Shown here: positions 45,010-55,744 of the stretch, one piece after another
Position numbering within the stretch: position 1 is the stretch's first letter
Layout of the letters: every line of letters starts with the position of its first letter
NCBI GenBank assembly: GCA_038373885.1
Contig: JAWZYV010019552.1
Coordinates: forward strand, 954,001 to 1,018,000
From: Cheiracanthium punctorium
Lineage: Eukaryota > Arthropoda > Arachnida > Araneae > Cheiracanthiidae
Length of the DNA stretch: 64,000 nt
Reading direction: 5' to 3'
The notes under the pieces: model-generated
Told to the model about the DNA's origin: nothing
Database searches by the model: none
What the model saw: only the letters and a program-made list of their open reading frames with translations
Position numbers and translations under genes: made by a program

Positions 45010-45703
45010 TCCAGCGACCGCCAGACCTTCGTCCTAGTATAAAAGCTGAAACTTTCCCTGCGCATACCCCCCAACAGAGGTAGGAACCATCGGCCACTCT
45101 CAAGTTTGGAGGATCGTGGCTTTGGCAGGTAACAGGTGCCAAAAGTGTATAAAATGGCAGAAATTTTTCGTCATTTCATAAAGCTTCATTTTTCTATAGG
45201 TTCTTCTTCGCAGTACTAGAAATCACTGGATCCCTTGCCAGACACTTTTCCATCGTGGCAAACCCCCGCCAGACAATCTCAAAGTCATGGAAAACGGTTG
45301 TGTTCGTAAACTCCCTCGACGAAGTACGTCGAGCTGTCACAAAGTGCCAAGCCCATTTTATACTGCTACTTCTGAAATTTCTTACGATGATGCAGCGCGC
45401 TCGTCATAGAATTGCGTTTTTCAAGACTTTGAGATTGTCTGGCGGGGGTTTGCCACGATGGAAAAGTGTCTGGCAAGGGATCCAGTGATTTCTAGTACTG
45501 CGAAGAAGAACCTATCAAAAAATTGAGCTTTATGCAATGACGAAAATTTTCTGCCATTTTTATACACCTTTGCCACCTGTTACCTGCCAAAGCCACGATC
45601 CTCCAAACTTGAGAGTGCCCGGTGGTTCCTACCTCTGTTCGGGGGTATGCGCAGAGAAAGTTTCAGCTCTTATACTAGGACGAAGGTCTGGCGGTCGCTG
45701 GCT
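45010..45703. repeat. Long foldback, arms of about 278 bp
   Basis: Left arm 45010-45286 and right arm 45425-45703 are inverted copies, about 95% alike by eye, with a 138-nt spacer. Paired words include CGACCGCCAGACCTTCG, CCACGATCCTCCAAACTTGA and CTAGAAATCACTGGATCCC with their complements. Mispairs such as CCGATGG/CCGGTGG are G-T compatible in RNA. A transcript in either direction would fold into a long hairpin. The arms are not homologous to Fam-B. Confidence 0.9.
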
Positions 45704-45975
45704 CTTGCTCTACTAGGAACATCTTCCCATGTTCCCAGGCATTTTGATCATCGTTATCCACGGCGTCATTGTCAATGACTGTTTCTGTATCGTTGTCTTC
45801 GTAAATTCGAAATATTAGTTTTATGTGCGAATTTTATTTCAGCGATTGTTGTTCGCCAAATCAATGCTAAAAATTCGTTCAATCGTAGCATTTTAGGATC
45901 ATTTTTGTCTGGACAGTAAAAACACTCGTTAAATTGGAGAATTCGTTAAATCAAGGTTATGTCCGTGCCTATCTA

Positions 45976-46960
45976 CACTGCAAATCTTTGAACACATTTT
46001 AGAACACTTTTTGGAACACTTATTTTGTCCCCTTTTTGAGAACACTTTTAAAAGCACATTTCAGAACACTGTTTGGAACCCATTTCAGAATACTTTTTAG
46101 GACACTTATTTTGTCATCCTTTTTAGCACACTTTAGGCAATGCTTTTAGGATTAGATTTGAGAACACTTTCTAAAAAGTAAGAGCAGGTACGGCGGAAGT
46201 GACGTCATCAAGGGGCGCGGCTGCAATTGGCGTAAGGGGTGGAGTTAAGTTGGTTCCATCCTGGATGGTTGAGTTGTATTTTTTCTGGATTTGGAGTCTG
46301 CTATATTTCGATTGGGACGTTTTAGTTATTTTATTTAATTATTAATTAATTAATTTTAATGCTGCCATTTGTTATTGCATTTTTAGTGCTGCAATCTGGT
46401 GTTATGTTTAGGAACTACTTTTTAGTTTTGGAATTGGACTTAGAATTTTTTAGAGTTTGGAACTGATTTTAATGAATTATTGAATTTTAGTTAATTCCTA
46501 TAATTTAATGCTGCCATTTGTTATTGAATTTTAGAATTAATTTGTGGACTTGGATTTTATTTTTTCTCACTTACCGGCAGCGGGATTCGAACCCCGGACC
46601 TCCCGATCTCGAGGCCAATGCTATACCGTTCAGGCTACTCGCTCATAGCAATATAGTTGTAACAAAGAAAGCAATGATTTCACCAGTGATCCCAATCTGT
46701 ACTCAAATGTGCTCCTAATATGTGCTCCCAATATATTCTTAAGGTGTTCCCAATCTGTTCTCAAATGTGTTCCTAAGTTTAGATTAACAAATATCCTAAG
46801 TATAACACTTTCAGAACATTTTCAGAACACTTTCGGAACACTTCCTTTATAAAGAATCACATTCGGAACGCATTTCAGAACACTTTTAGGTAACTGGAAC
46901 ACTTTTTTCCAATAAATGTGTTCCAAATGTGTTCCCAATGTGTGCTGGGAATTTGCAGTG
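45976..46960. mobile_element. TA-flanked TIR element W
   Basis: CACTGCAAAT on the left and ATTTGCAGTG on the right, each flanked by TA. Both halves are filled with irregular repeats of GAACACTTT/GTGTTCC words. The middle (about 46185-46690) is a different sequence carrying a tRNA-derived SINE head, so it appears to be a later insertion. Confidence 0.65.
46564..46648 (-). repeat. tRNA-derived SINE head inside W
   Basis: On the minus strand TAGCCTGAACGG (46637-46626) acts as an A box and GGTTCGAATCC (46593-46583) is a perfect B box, with normal tRNA spacing. The acceptor strands do not pair, so I favour a SINE or tRNA pseudogene over a tRNA gene. The 3' body may extend to about 46250, where ATGCTGCCATTTGTTATTG occurs twice (46358, 46508). 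Confidence 0.6.
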
Positions 46961-46962
46961 TA

Positions 46963-47799
46963 GTACGTGTTCGGAAAGTGAAAAACTAATAATTTTTCCG
47001 GCCATCGCAATACAAAGCAACAGATACCACATCTTCTTCAACTTCCAGACTTTTCTACGTCATCCATTAAAATACACAAGACTCCTTTTTCCCTGAGGAC
47101 AGAGCTCGATTTTCCCACACTCGCTCACCCATGCTTAAAATGGAGACTTTAAAACACTTTACGTATCGATTCTCGAAAGACCGATGCCATAACACGAGAG
47201 CCCTCGAATATATCAAACCACGTAAGGAGTTTCTTCAATTTTATTTATCTATTTTTTTTTTCCGACATCCTCCCACCCTACATCCCCTACAGAAGATGTC
47301 GAATAATGAGCCGAACTCGGAGGGTTCTTAAAAATGATTAAAAGAGGGTTTGGAATAATTGATTTTTTTAGTTTGCTAGGTTTGTAAATGCGCAAAGAAA
47401 CTGTTTAAATCTTGGGTGATGTATTCGTGTGATGTTATTTGTAGAGTGATTATCGGGTGAAAATTTAGGAGCCTTAATGGGAGGTGTTTAAACGTCTTAA
47501 GGCGTTGCTTTTTATAATTAAATGTATTCTGTACTCATTAGTTTAAATGCTTCTGAATAAGATCGGGCGCCGTATCTCAGAGGATCTCTGTTCTACTTCA
47601 TTTTTAATGATCTGTTCAAAATTAATTATTTTGCATAAACACTTTGTTTTATTAGCACCGGAGTGCTATTAAAATCAATCAGGTTTTTTTGTGGGTGGAC
47701 ATTAGCCTGTCGTATCACTTTTCAAAAGTTTTTTTTTTTTTAATGAATTGTGTGGGGCTTTTTATAAATATATTTCGAGTACAGCTAGAAAACCCCTGC
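46963..47799. other. Unassigned spacer
   Basis: No gene is recognised; T-runs at 47249-47260 and 47728-47741. Confidence 0.4.
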
Positions 47800-48880
47800 T
47801 AATATTGTAAAATAGTTTTAATAGGCGATTTTCAAAATGGATTTTAAATCCGAAGACGTGTTTTATAGAACAGCGAAGACATATACCAGGGTGTCTAACG
47901 CTCCGAAAAATCCGGAAAGTCTGGAAAAAGCCGGGAAATTGGAAAATGGGTCCGGAAAGTCTGGAAAAAACCGGGAAATTGGATAATGGGTCCGGAAAAT
48001 TCACCAAAATAATGAATTTTTTTTTCCGTGAGCACGCATTTTTCGGATAGAGAAAGCATCAAGCGATGTGTTTGTATAAGGAGGGAAAAATGGGGGCTCA
48101 TCAATCGTACGGGAGGAGGCCGTTTGTAACGGGAGGGTCAAAGACAAATTAGCTTACTTGGTAACTTATGGCTTAGGACCGTATTTCCTAGAACAGTTAC
48201 TTAATTATATCAGAAAGTGCGACTACTTCTGTTTCTCAATGGATGAAATCTTAATCTTGTATACTTCAGTTAAAATTGATTTCAAGAAGTTGTACAAAAT
48301 ATGCAAATATAAAGACAAGGGAGGGGGCATTGTGCAATTTCCTAAAGTAAAAAGCATTGGTCAGGAATTTTTTTTCTCGGGACCTCCCAAAAGTCAGGAA
48401 ATTGACTTTCAGAAATTTGGTAGACACCCTGTATACGGTACACTGATAGATTATGATGCACTTTCTAAATAGTATTTATAAAGGTGAAGTATGGTTTGAC
48501 TATGCCAGACAAAAATGGTTCAACAGTTTTGGTAGGTGATTTCAATATAGATTTCCATTCCGAAGAAGTGTTTTATGGAACAAGGAAGGAAAACACGGTA
48601 CACTCATGGATTAGGATGCCCATTCCAAACAGTATTTAAAATGTCTTCGCCATAGGGTCGAAATATGCCTGGAGAAGATTGTAAAACAGTTTCAGTAGGC
48701 GATTTTAAGATAGATTTCGATTTCCAAAGATGGGTTTTATGAAACAAGGAAGAAAAATAGGGCGCAGTCATGAATAATGGTACCCTTTCCAACTGAATGG
48801 AATAAGTAAGAAAAAATAGGGACGACGTATAAACTATGATAACGCTTTTAATATATAGCACTATCCTGCGTATTTAAAAT
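47800..48880 (+). repeat. EEP-derived tandem repeat J, copy 3 units
   Basis: Three units begin with GTAGG-GATTT words at about 47821, 48531 and 48688. The last two are 157 bp apart, and the first interval is about 159 bp after removing the inserted element. The middle unit reads TVLVGDFNIDF in one frame split by codon breaks, then SEEVFYGTRKENT, so the unit derives from an EEP endonuclease coding segment. Stops prevent any continuous protein. Confidence 0.55.
47887..48431. mobile_element. CAGGGTGTCTA element Z1 (545 bp)
   Basis: CAGGGTGTCTAAC at the left and GGTAGACACCCTG at the right. The 5-bp duplication TATAC flanks it (47882-47886, 48432-48436). Subterminal repeats AAAGTCTGGAAAAA-CCGGGA fill the left part. 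It is inserted in a J unit. Termini look hAT-like, but a 5-bp duplication is atypical for hAT, so I leave the superfamily open. Confidence 0.8.
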
Positions 48881-48910
48881 CTGAAAGTGTCTCAGATTTT
48901 CTTCCTTTTT

Positions 48911-49550
48911 ACTTTCCGAACATGTACCATGTAAGGAAAGTATTGTAATCATGAAAAAATTCGAATTCGAGATTTTGGTGTATTTACACGTTTTGGGGTC
49001 TTCTGAATTCATTTATGCTATTTTTACGAGATGTATGTATGTATGTGTGTATGTGAGTGAACACGATAGCTCCTGAACGGGGCATGCGATGGAGCTCAAA
49101 TTGGGTATATAGGTTATAAACCACCGTCGCAAGACCGGTATTGATTTGGGTGTGTATAGGACTTATAGTTTTTCTACAGGGCTACGACAAAGATTTCTTT
49201 TACATGATGGCCTATTGGGGAAAATTCTGGAAAGTGCGCTAAGCGTTTAAACGGTACATTCGATTGAGCTCAAATTGGGTGTACATGTTATAAACCACCA
49301 TCGTAAGACCGGTATCGATTTGGATGTGTATAGGACTTATAGTTTTTCTACAGGGCTACGCTAAAAATTCCTTTTACATTATAGCCTATGGGGAGACATT
49401 CTTGAAAGTGCGCTAGCGTTTAAACGATACATTCGATCGAGCTTCAATCTAGTATATATGTTTGAATGATTCATCGATTCAAATTGATTTAAATGCTTGG
49501 TCATGATCTTAATCGTAAGTGTTCGGAAAGTCGAGTGGAGACACTCCAGA
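48911..49550 (+). mobile_element. Fam-A element, copy 12
   Basis: Complete forward copy directly after the J repeat. It has a short TATG microsatellite (49032-49054), two core units (49236, 49421) and the terminus GTGGAGACACTCCAGA with one change in the palindrome. Confidence 0.9.
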
Positions 49551-49804
49551 TTTTTTTTAAATTATTTACTTATTTTTTGCATTTTAAAAATATTACACTT
49601 TCTACTTTAGTTTAAATGATAAGGCCCGGGCAGTGGAATGGCTAGAGGCATGAGGGCCCATAGGATTGTTTGAAAAGGGGGAGGGGGATTGATTGAAAAC
49701 CTCATCTACGTTATTCCCGGAAAGAAATCATAACGGTAATCTGGGAGCTAGGACGGGGGTATCGTATTCCAAGGGATTGAGATTTGTTGATCTCGCGAGA
49801 TTGA
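49551..49804. other. Short spacer
   Basis: AT-rich then GC-richer sequence with no recognised feature. Confidence 0.4.
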
Positions 49805-49806
49805 TA

Positions 49807-50881
49807 CAGTAGAACCTCGATTAACCGAGCTTCGGTTAACCGAGGTTTCTGTTAACCGAGGCAATAACGAAGTCTAATTTTTTTTTTCTCCTTTCCAAAA
49901 TGAGCTTGGAAAAAACTATACACATTTTAGTGCGTTGTCCGTGTTCCATTTATTGTTTTGTCCAAAAAAAAAAACAAATCCATTTTACTTTTTAAAATTT
50001 ACTACTAGAGTTGATTTCCTTTTTAAATCTTTTTAGCTGTGAGACATAAGTTCATATATGTTTATTTTTATCATTTAAAAAACGTTCTATTGTTTTTACT
50101 TTCCGAACATGTACCCTGTAAGGAAAGTATTGTAATCATGAAAAAATTCGAATTCGAGATTTTGGTGTATTGACACGTTTTGAGGTCTTCTGAATTCATT
50201 TATGCTATTTTTACGAGATGTATGTATGTATGTGTGTATGTGTGTTTGTGTGTATGTGAGTGAACACGATAGCTCCTAAACGGGGCATGCGATTGAGCTC
50301 AAATTGGGTATATATGTTATAAACCACCGTCGCAAGACCGGTATTGATTTGGGTGTGTATAGGACTTATAGTTTTTCTACAGGGCTACGACAAAGATTTC
50401 TTTTACATTATGGCCTATGGGGGAAAATTCTGGAAAATGCGCTAGCGTTTAAACGGTCCATTCGATTGAGCTCAAATTGGGTATATATATTATAAACCAC
50501 CGTCGCAAGACCTGCATTGATATTGGTGTGTATAGGACTTATTGTTTTTCTACAGGGCTACGACCAAGATTTCTTTTACATTACGGGCTATGGGACGAAA
50601 TTCTTGAAATTGCGCTAGCGTTTAAACGGTGCATTCGATTGAGCTTCAATTTGGTATATATATTTGAATGATTCATCGATTAAAATTTATTTAAATGCTT
50701 GGTAATGATCTTAATCGTAAGTGTTCGAAAAGTCGAGTGGAGTCACTCCAGATTTTTTACTTTAAATGTTAGTTAAATTCGCAAGCGCGGAAGGTTTTGA
50801 TACATAGTTTCTATTAACCGAGATTTCCCATATCCGAGGTACTAGCGGTCGCAATTAGCTCGGATAATCGAGGTTCTACTG
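49807..50881. mobile_element. Pogo/Tigger-like MITE C, copy 2 (split by Fam-A)
   Basis: CAGTAGAACCTCGATTAACC...GATAATCGAGGTTCTACTG, TA-flanked. Excluding 50098-50752 it aligns along its length with the complement of 44238-44681. The break falls inside the T6 run of TATTG-TTTTTT-ACTTTAAATG. Confidence 0.9.
50098..50752 (+). mobile_element. Fam-A element, copy 13 (inside MITE C)
   Basis: Complete forward copy with a TATG/TG microsatellite (50219-50258) and two core units (50441, 50617). The subterminal repeat is slightly mutated (TGTTCGAAAAGT). Five T precede ACTTTCC and six T follow CCAGA, while the empty site has six T. Confidence 0.95.
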
Positions 50882-50944
50882 TACTTCACTCAACTGAAAA
50901 TTGATTTCGGTAGAGAAAAGTAGGAAAAAGTAAGATTGTAAGCA

Positions 50945-51120
50945 CCCCCCAGTTTAACTTTAATAATAATGTTTTATCTTATTTGATAAATAATACAATA
51001 CCTTACATAAATATGAAAATTATAGTGTGAAACTAAAACTGTGAGGACGTCATCTTAGAAGGCCTGGTGACGACGTAAAAGCTTCTGTTCACATAGGCCT
51101 TCTCTATCTTAGCCGTACTG
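50945..51120. repeat. Partial relative of element V1
   Basis: GAGGACGTCATCTTAGAAGG, then CCTGGTGACGACGTAAAAGC and TTCTGTTC follow the right half of V1 (8590-8645). No left half is found. Confidence 0.5.
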
Positions 51121-51334
51121 CAAGCCCCCAGCAAACCCCTGCAATACGGGAGTCTATAAGTACATTCTGTTAAACTATAATGATCAAAGATTTTCCCATG
51201 TCAAAAAATTGCACCTATTTTCATTATTTCACAGAGCAATGAAATGAAATGAAATACTCAGTGCAAGGATGTCCGCTCAGTGTCGAAAGATGTCCGAAGA
51301 GATCTTGCATTTTTGGGTATCCTTTATTGTTATT

Positions 51335-52161
51335 ACTTTCCGAACATGTACCCTGTAAGGAAAGTATTGTAATCATGAAAAAATTCGACTCCGAGATTTG
51401 GGTGTTTTTACACGTTTTGAGGGCTCCTGAATCCATTTATGCTATTTTTACGAGATGTATATATGCGTGTGTGTTTGTGTGTATGTGAGTGAACATGGTA
51501 GCTCCTGAATGGAGCATTCAATTGAGCTCAAATTGGATATATATGTCATAAACCACCGTCGCAAGACCGGTATTGATTTTGGTGTGTATAGGACTTATGG
51601 TTTTCCTACAGGGCTACGACAAAGATTTCTCTTACATTATGGTCTATGGGGGAATTTCTTGAAAGTGCGCTAGCGTTTAAACGGTGGATTCGATTCAACT
51701 CAAATTGGGTATATATGTTGTAAACCACCGTCATAATACTGGTATTGATTTTGGTGTGTATCGGACTTACAGTTTTTCTACAGGGCTACGACAAAGATTT
51801 CTCTTACATTATGGCCTATGGGGGGAAATTCTTGAAAGTGCGCTAGCGTTTAAACGGTACCTTCGATTGAGCTGAAATTGGGTATATATGATATAAATAA
51901 CCATCTTAAGACCGGTATTGATTTTGGTGTGTATAAGACTTGTAGTTTTTCTACAGGGCTACGACAAAGATTTCTTTTATATTATGGCATAATGACATAT
52001 GGGGAGAAATTCTTGAAAGTGCTCAAGCGTTTAAACGGTGCATACGATTGAGTTTCAATTGGGTATATATGTTTGAATGATTCATCGATTCAAATTTATT
52101 TAAATGCTTGGTCATGATCTTAATCGTAAGTGTTCGGAAAGTCGAGTGGAGTCACTCCAGA
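51335..52161 (+). mobile_element. Fam-A element, copy 14 (three core units)
   Basis: Complete forward copy with units at 51668, 51842 and 52022, the last being the TTATGGCATAATGACATATGG variant. The terminus CACTCCAGA lies before T7. The left flank reads TTATT rather than T5, so the poly-T is not strictly part of the element. Confidence 0.9.
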
Positions 52162-52356
52162 TTTTTTTGTCACCTAGCGACTGCGCGACATGAGCTTGCT
52201 CCATTGGACGCCATTGAACTCTTCGTTTGGATTTTCGCACATGCGTTATTGTTATTTGCTCTCATGTTTACATCTAGCTGTGAATGAGACTCGTGTATAA
52301 TACACGAGTCAATGTAAAAATTCACTCTGAGAAAAGAAATACAGGAGCTGAGCGGG

Positions 52357-53585
52357 TGTATGTCGAAAAAACAAGAACTCTGATTTGAGTCTAGGTACAC
52401 AATTTGAAATAAACGAATAGCACCAGGGTCTCCCAAAAATTCCAGAGGGTTCTTCCTAAGCTGCTTGACACACTGCCATAAGCGTAAATGCTGTGGCGTT
52501 TGTGACATTTTCGGAAAAAATTCTTAAACGTGGAGCTGAGCTGCAAGATTTTTCGAAGAGTGACACGCTTTGCAAAAATGTCCGATTTTTAAGAATTTTT
52601 TCTAAATATTTTGAAACGGATACATATGGATCGTTTATTGCAGTAGGTAGTACAGCTTGTAAGAGACAGTTTCAAAATCAGGGTGTCTACCTTCATGCAA
52701 AGGTCACGAAAGTCACGGAAAAGTCAAGAATTAGAAAAATGGTTACGAAAGTCAAGAAATGAAGCACTAGGTCACGATTAGCGACTCAACTCCCTTTTTC
52801 CGTTTTATTCAAATTCTTAGTTGACGATTTTCGTAACTAAATTTTCTAAACTTTTGTGCACCAATTTTACAGCTTTGCTAATAAACGTACAGTTTACCGC
52901 ATAATTCTGTCGATCTTTGTTGTAGAGATATTTAATTTTGAAATCAGGGCTTATTCGCTGATCACCCTGTATATTAATAGTGTTAAATTTAAAAGTATAA
53001 TTTTTCTTCATTCTATCAGTATGATGCAGGGGTGCAGAAACTGTTTTTACTCTCAAGATTTCCCTCAATCCATATGCAAATTTCCCCAAAATTTTATGAT
53101 ATGTTTATAGACTTGCATAAGTTCTGTATTACCATAAGTGTAAAAATATTTGCAATGTACAAGCTACATACATGTTTACTAAATAGCAATTGGTCCATGT
53201 TAAGAAAAAGCAAACTGCTGATCGGTGAAAAAGTTGAAAAAAAAATTGCTTTAAAAACAGGAATGGGAAAGAATAACTGGAAGAATTTTGTAATTCATTG
53301 TTAAAATCGAAATCAGTTTTATATTGTCTGCAAAATTTCCCCCTATCCTAGATTGCCGGATCGTACATATTCTGCATCCCTGGCACGAATGTATTTTTGA
53401 TATTAGTGTTTCGTACTTGTTATGGTCAAGAAAAGGTCAAGAAAATGTCAAGAAAAGGTCAAGAAATCATTCTTACTTTATATGGTAGACACCCTGAAAA
53501 TGTTGAAGTGCCTGGCATCATTAGTTTATTTGTACTTATGTACCAAAATCACATGATTTTTTCGAACAACACCGTTAAGCATTGG
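52357..53585. repeat. Repeat AA copy 1, carrying insertion Z2
   Basis: 52357-52678 plus 53497-53585 match 61536-61919 in order: ACAA-AACTCTG, AATAGCACCA, TTCCAGAGGGTTCTTCCTAA, GTCCGATTTTTAAGAATTTT, then GTTGAAGTGCCTGGCATCAT and ACATGATTTTTTC. The second copy lacks 52679-53496, showing that Z2 is an insertion. Confidence 0.75.
52679..53496. mobile_element. CAGGGTGTCTA element Z2 (818 bp)
   Basis: CAGGGTGTCTACC and GGTAGACACCCTG are perfect 13-bp inverted ends. The 5-bp duplication AAAAT flanks it (52674-52678, 53497-53501), and the empty site TTTCAAAATGTTGAAG is present near 61833. Repeated GGTCAAGAAAA words occur near the right end. Overlapping frames of 84-90 codons on both strands show no transposase motif. 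Confidence 0.85.
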
Positions 53586-54819
53586 GTACTCCTACCGACA
53601 GACAGACTGACAAATCCAAATCAAAAAACTTTTGCGAATGGGTTGAGAAGTGTTTAAAAAAATAGAGAAAGATCATTAAAAGGTGGCTTTCTATTAAAAA
53701 GAAAACTTTTGACGTTGGAGTCTGATAGATATTACGTTAACCCGAAAAAAAAAAAACAGAAAGAGTCTTAATGAGCTAGCAAGTCGATACGAAATGACTT
53801 CAGCAGCCAGCCGATTACGACTTCGCCATTTCCTTCGAGGAAACAGGAGATGGTGACACAGCCGCATTCGACCAATCGAAAACGGTTCCCAAAGTCAGAA
53901 AAATTCGTCCGCGCCTAATCACCTTAAGTCATAATTAAATAAGAATAACAATAATAATAATGAAAAAGAAATTCCAGAATCCCAGAAAACCGGAAGATAT
54001 AGGCAAGCCGAACTTAAAACTTCCATTCCGGGCGGGGAAAAACCGGAATCCCAGGAAAACTTTTCCTCCAGATAAGAATTCTTCCGTGTCGGAAAAAGGA
54101 GCGAGAGACATCCCCCCATCCCCCCCACCCACCCTTCTACCTTAATGGTGTTTTCTGAGCGAAACAACATTAACAGGTAACCCAATGGGGGGAAACAAAG
54201 GTTCTCGCAATCTGGTGGGGGGAACCTTAGTATCGGCAATCGATTTCGCCAAAGCCAGTTTTAGAGGATACGGACGAACGTAAGGGGGCAGCAGCATTTG
54301 CATCTTTTGCGCTCTTGCTAATGTATGTAGTACGTGCGTGCCGTGACAGAGTGAGTAGTGCTGGCGCTGATAAGGACGGCATCTCGCCGTGTGCACCGAT
54401 AACCTTAATAGGCGCAGCGTTTTCTAATGACCACGCGAACTCTCTTGGCGCAGGTTTTAGTATTTTATTGGCGCGACGGATGCCTGTCTCTCAGCAGATG
54501 GAATGGCATAGCCCCCCCCCGCCCCCCTCCGTACACGAGATAAGGGAATTTGTTAACTGCTGAACGATGCACTAAATTAAAGGGTCGTTTACTTTTTTTC
54601 CCCCGTTTTATTTATTTTTTATTAGCGCTAGAGTGTTGTTTCGTTCACGACGGGTTTTTCTGTCACCGTAATTTTGTGGCCCGATTTTCGTGATTTTTGT
54701 GGACGCGTTTTCGTTGCATTTTTCCATAGGGTTACCATATACACATATTATAGTTGGGGAGAGAGAGTATAAAATCTAAGACTCCAAGATTTGCAATTTT
54801 CCATAATTTACATCCTTAA
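53586..54819. other. Unassigned spacer
   Basis: Frames of about 100 codons on both strands near 53919-54240 read G- and C-rich text containing near-repeats (CCAGAATCCCAGAAAACCGG, CCGGAATCCCAGGAAAACTT) and are not credible genes. GTTGCATTTTTCCATAGGG near 54712 links to the repeat at 30758. Confidence 0.4.
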
Positions 54820-54988
54820 CTGTTTGAGGCGCAACCCTTTCTCAATGCTGAAAAAAAGGGCAGCCGTTGCCATCGCTCGACTTAAGGACCAGCAAGAGGG
54901 CGGACGATCGAAACGTTCATCGCGTGCCATAGATCGAGAGACCCTTTTTTGACGACAGTTAGCTGTGCGGCACAGCCAGCTGCGCCAG
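54820..54988 (-). mobile_element. Fam-B copy 8, truncated
   Basis: TTAA (54816-54819), GTTTGAGGCGCAACCC and one arm to the hairpin centre GTGCGGCACAGCCAGCTGCG. The second arm is missing and repeat M begins shortly after. Confidence 0.8.
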
Positions 54989-54999
54989 GGCACCCTCCC

Positions 55000-55570
55000 C
55001 CATCTGTGATGTAGATTACATATTAATAATCATTTATAATTTGTGTTTCTTTAATGTAATCTATCCAAAATCAAGAATTCTAAAGTACATTTCTGATCTC
55101 ATTTTCTGTCTCTTCTTCTTTTAATTTGTATATTCGCTTTTTCCCGTATGCATTATTCGTAATTGTTTATTTGTATCATCAGACCTGTGGAGCCGTTCTG
55201 GGTTAAAAATAGATTACATTATGTCCGTTTGCAATAGCTACGTCTTATCGCTTTGCCCCTCTTTGGGATAGTGCTGGCGTTTTTTATTTTTTGTTGCCCA
55301 GCCTCTTCTTTAAAATGATTTGTTCTGGGTTTCATTACTGTAATTTCATTGGATTAAATTTTATAGTTGCTCTGGAATGGGCGTTATTTTTCTCGGCCAA
55401 GATTTTGTTCTCGCCAAAGTGGAATTCTGTGTTGGCATATTTTTCAAGTCATTCCATCTTTATTCCACTGACCTTGCAAGACGGTAATATTTACCTGGCC
55501 ATCAACCACCATTTCTTACCAGTAGTTAATTAATAATTTCTTTTCTTTTAAAAGCGTTTAATGTCATATT
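55000..55570. repeat. Repeat M, copy 2
   Basis: Diverged copy of 15592-16140, joined directly to the truncated Fam-B copy 8. The best-kept part is GCTCTGGAATGGGCG-TATT, then TTGTTCTCGCCAA-GTG. Confidence 0.6.
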
Positions 55571-55742
55571 TTGCCTCCTCTATTGCTCCATGCCTGGATT
55601 TATTGTAACGCATTTGTATTCAGCCACCGGTACGATCACAGAAGTTATTTAATTGTAAAAGTTTACCACAGCCGCTCCACATAACATCATCCTTGGCAGA
55701 TAATCCTTGCGAGCTTTGCAATAATTTCATAGGATGTTGATG
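55571..55742. other. Short spacer
   Basis: No feature is recognised before the mariner-like element. Confidence 0.4.
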
Positions 55743-55744
55743 TA

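Larger units (their letters stand above)
43982..45968 (-). mobile_element. Pogo/Tigger-like transposon, decayed and invaded
   Basis: The left end CAGTCGAACCTCGATTTAAC follows TA. The right region has AATTCGTTAAATCAAGG, the complement of the left end's CCTCGATTTAACGAAT, with TTCGTTCAATCGA words inside both ends. The interior holds transposase C-terminal remnants on the minus strand, a younger MITE (44238-44681) and a long foldback (45010-45703). Confidence 0.6.

Noticed and set aside
46564..46648. Functional tRNA gene
   Set aside because: A and B boxes are good but the acceptor stem does not pair and it sits inside a repeat; a SINE head fits better.
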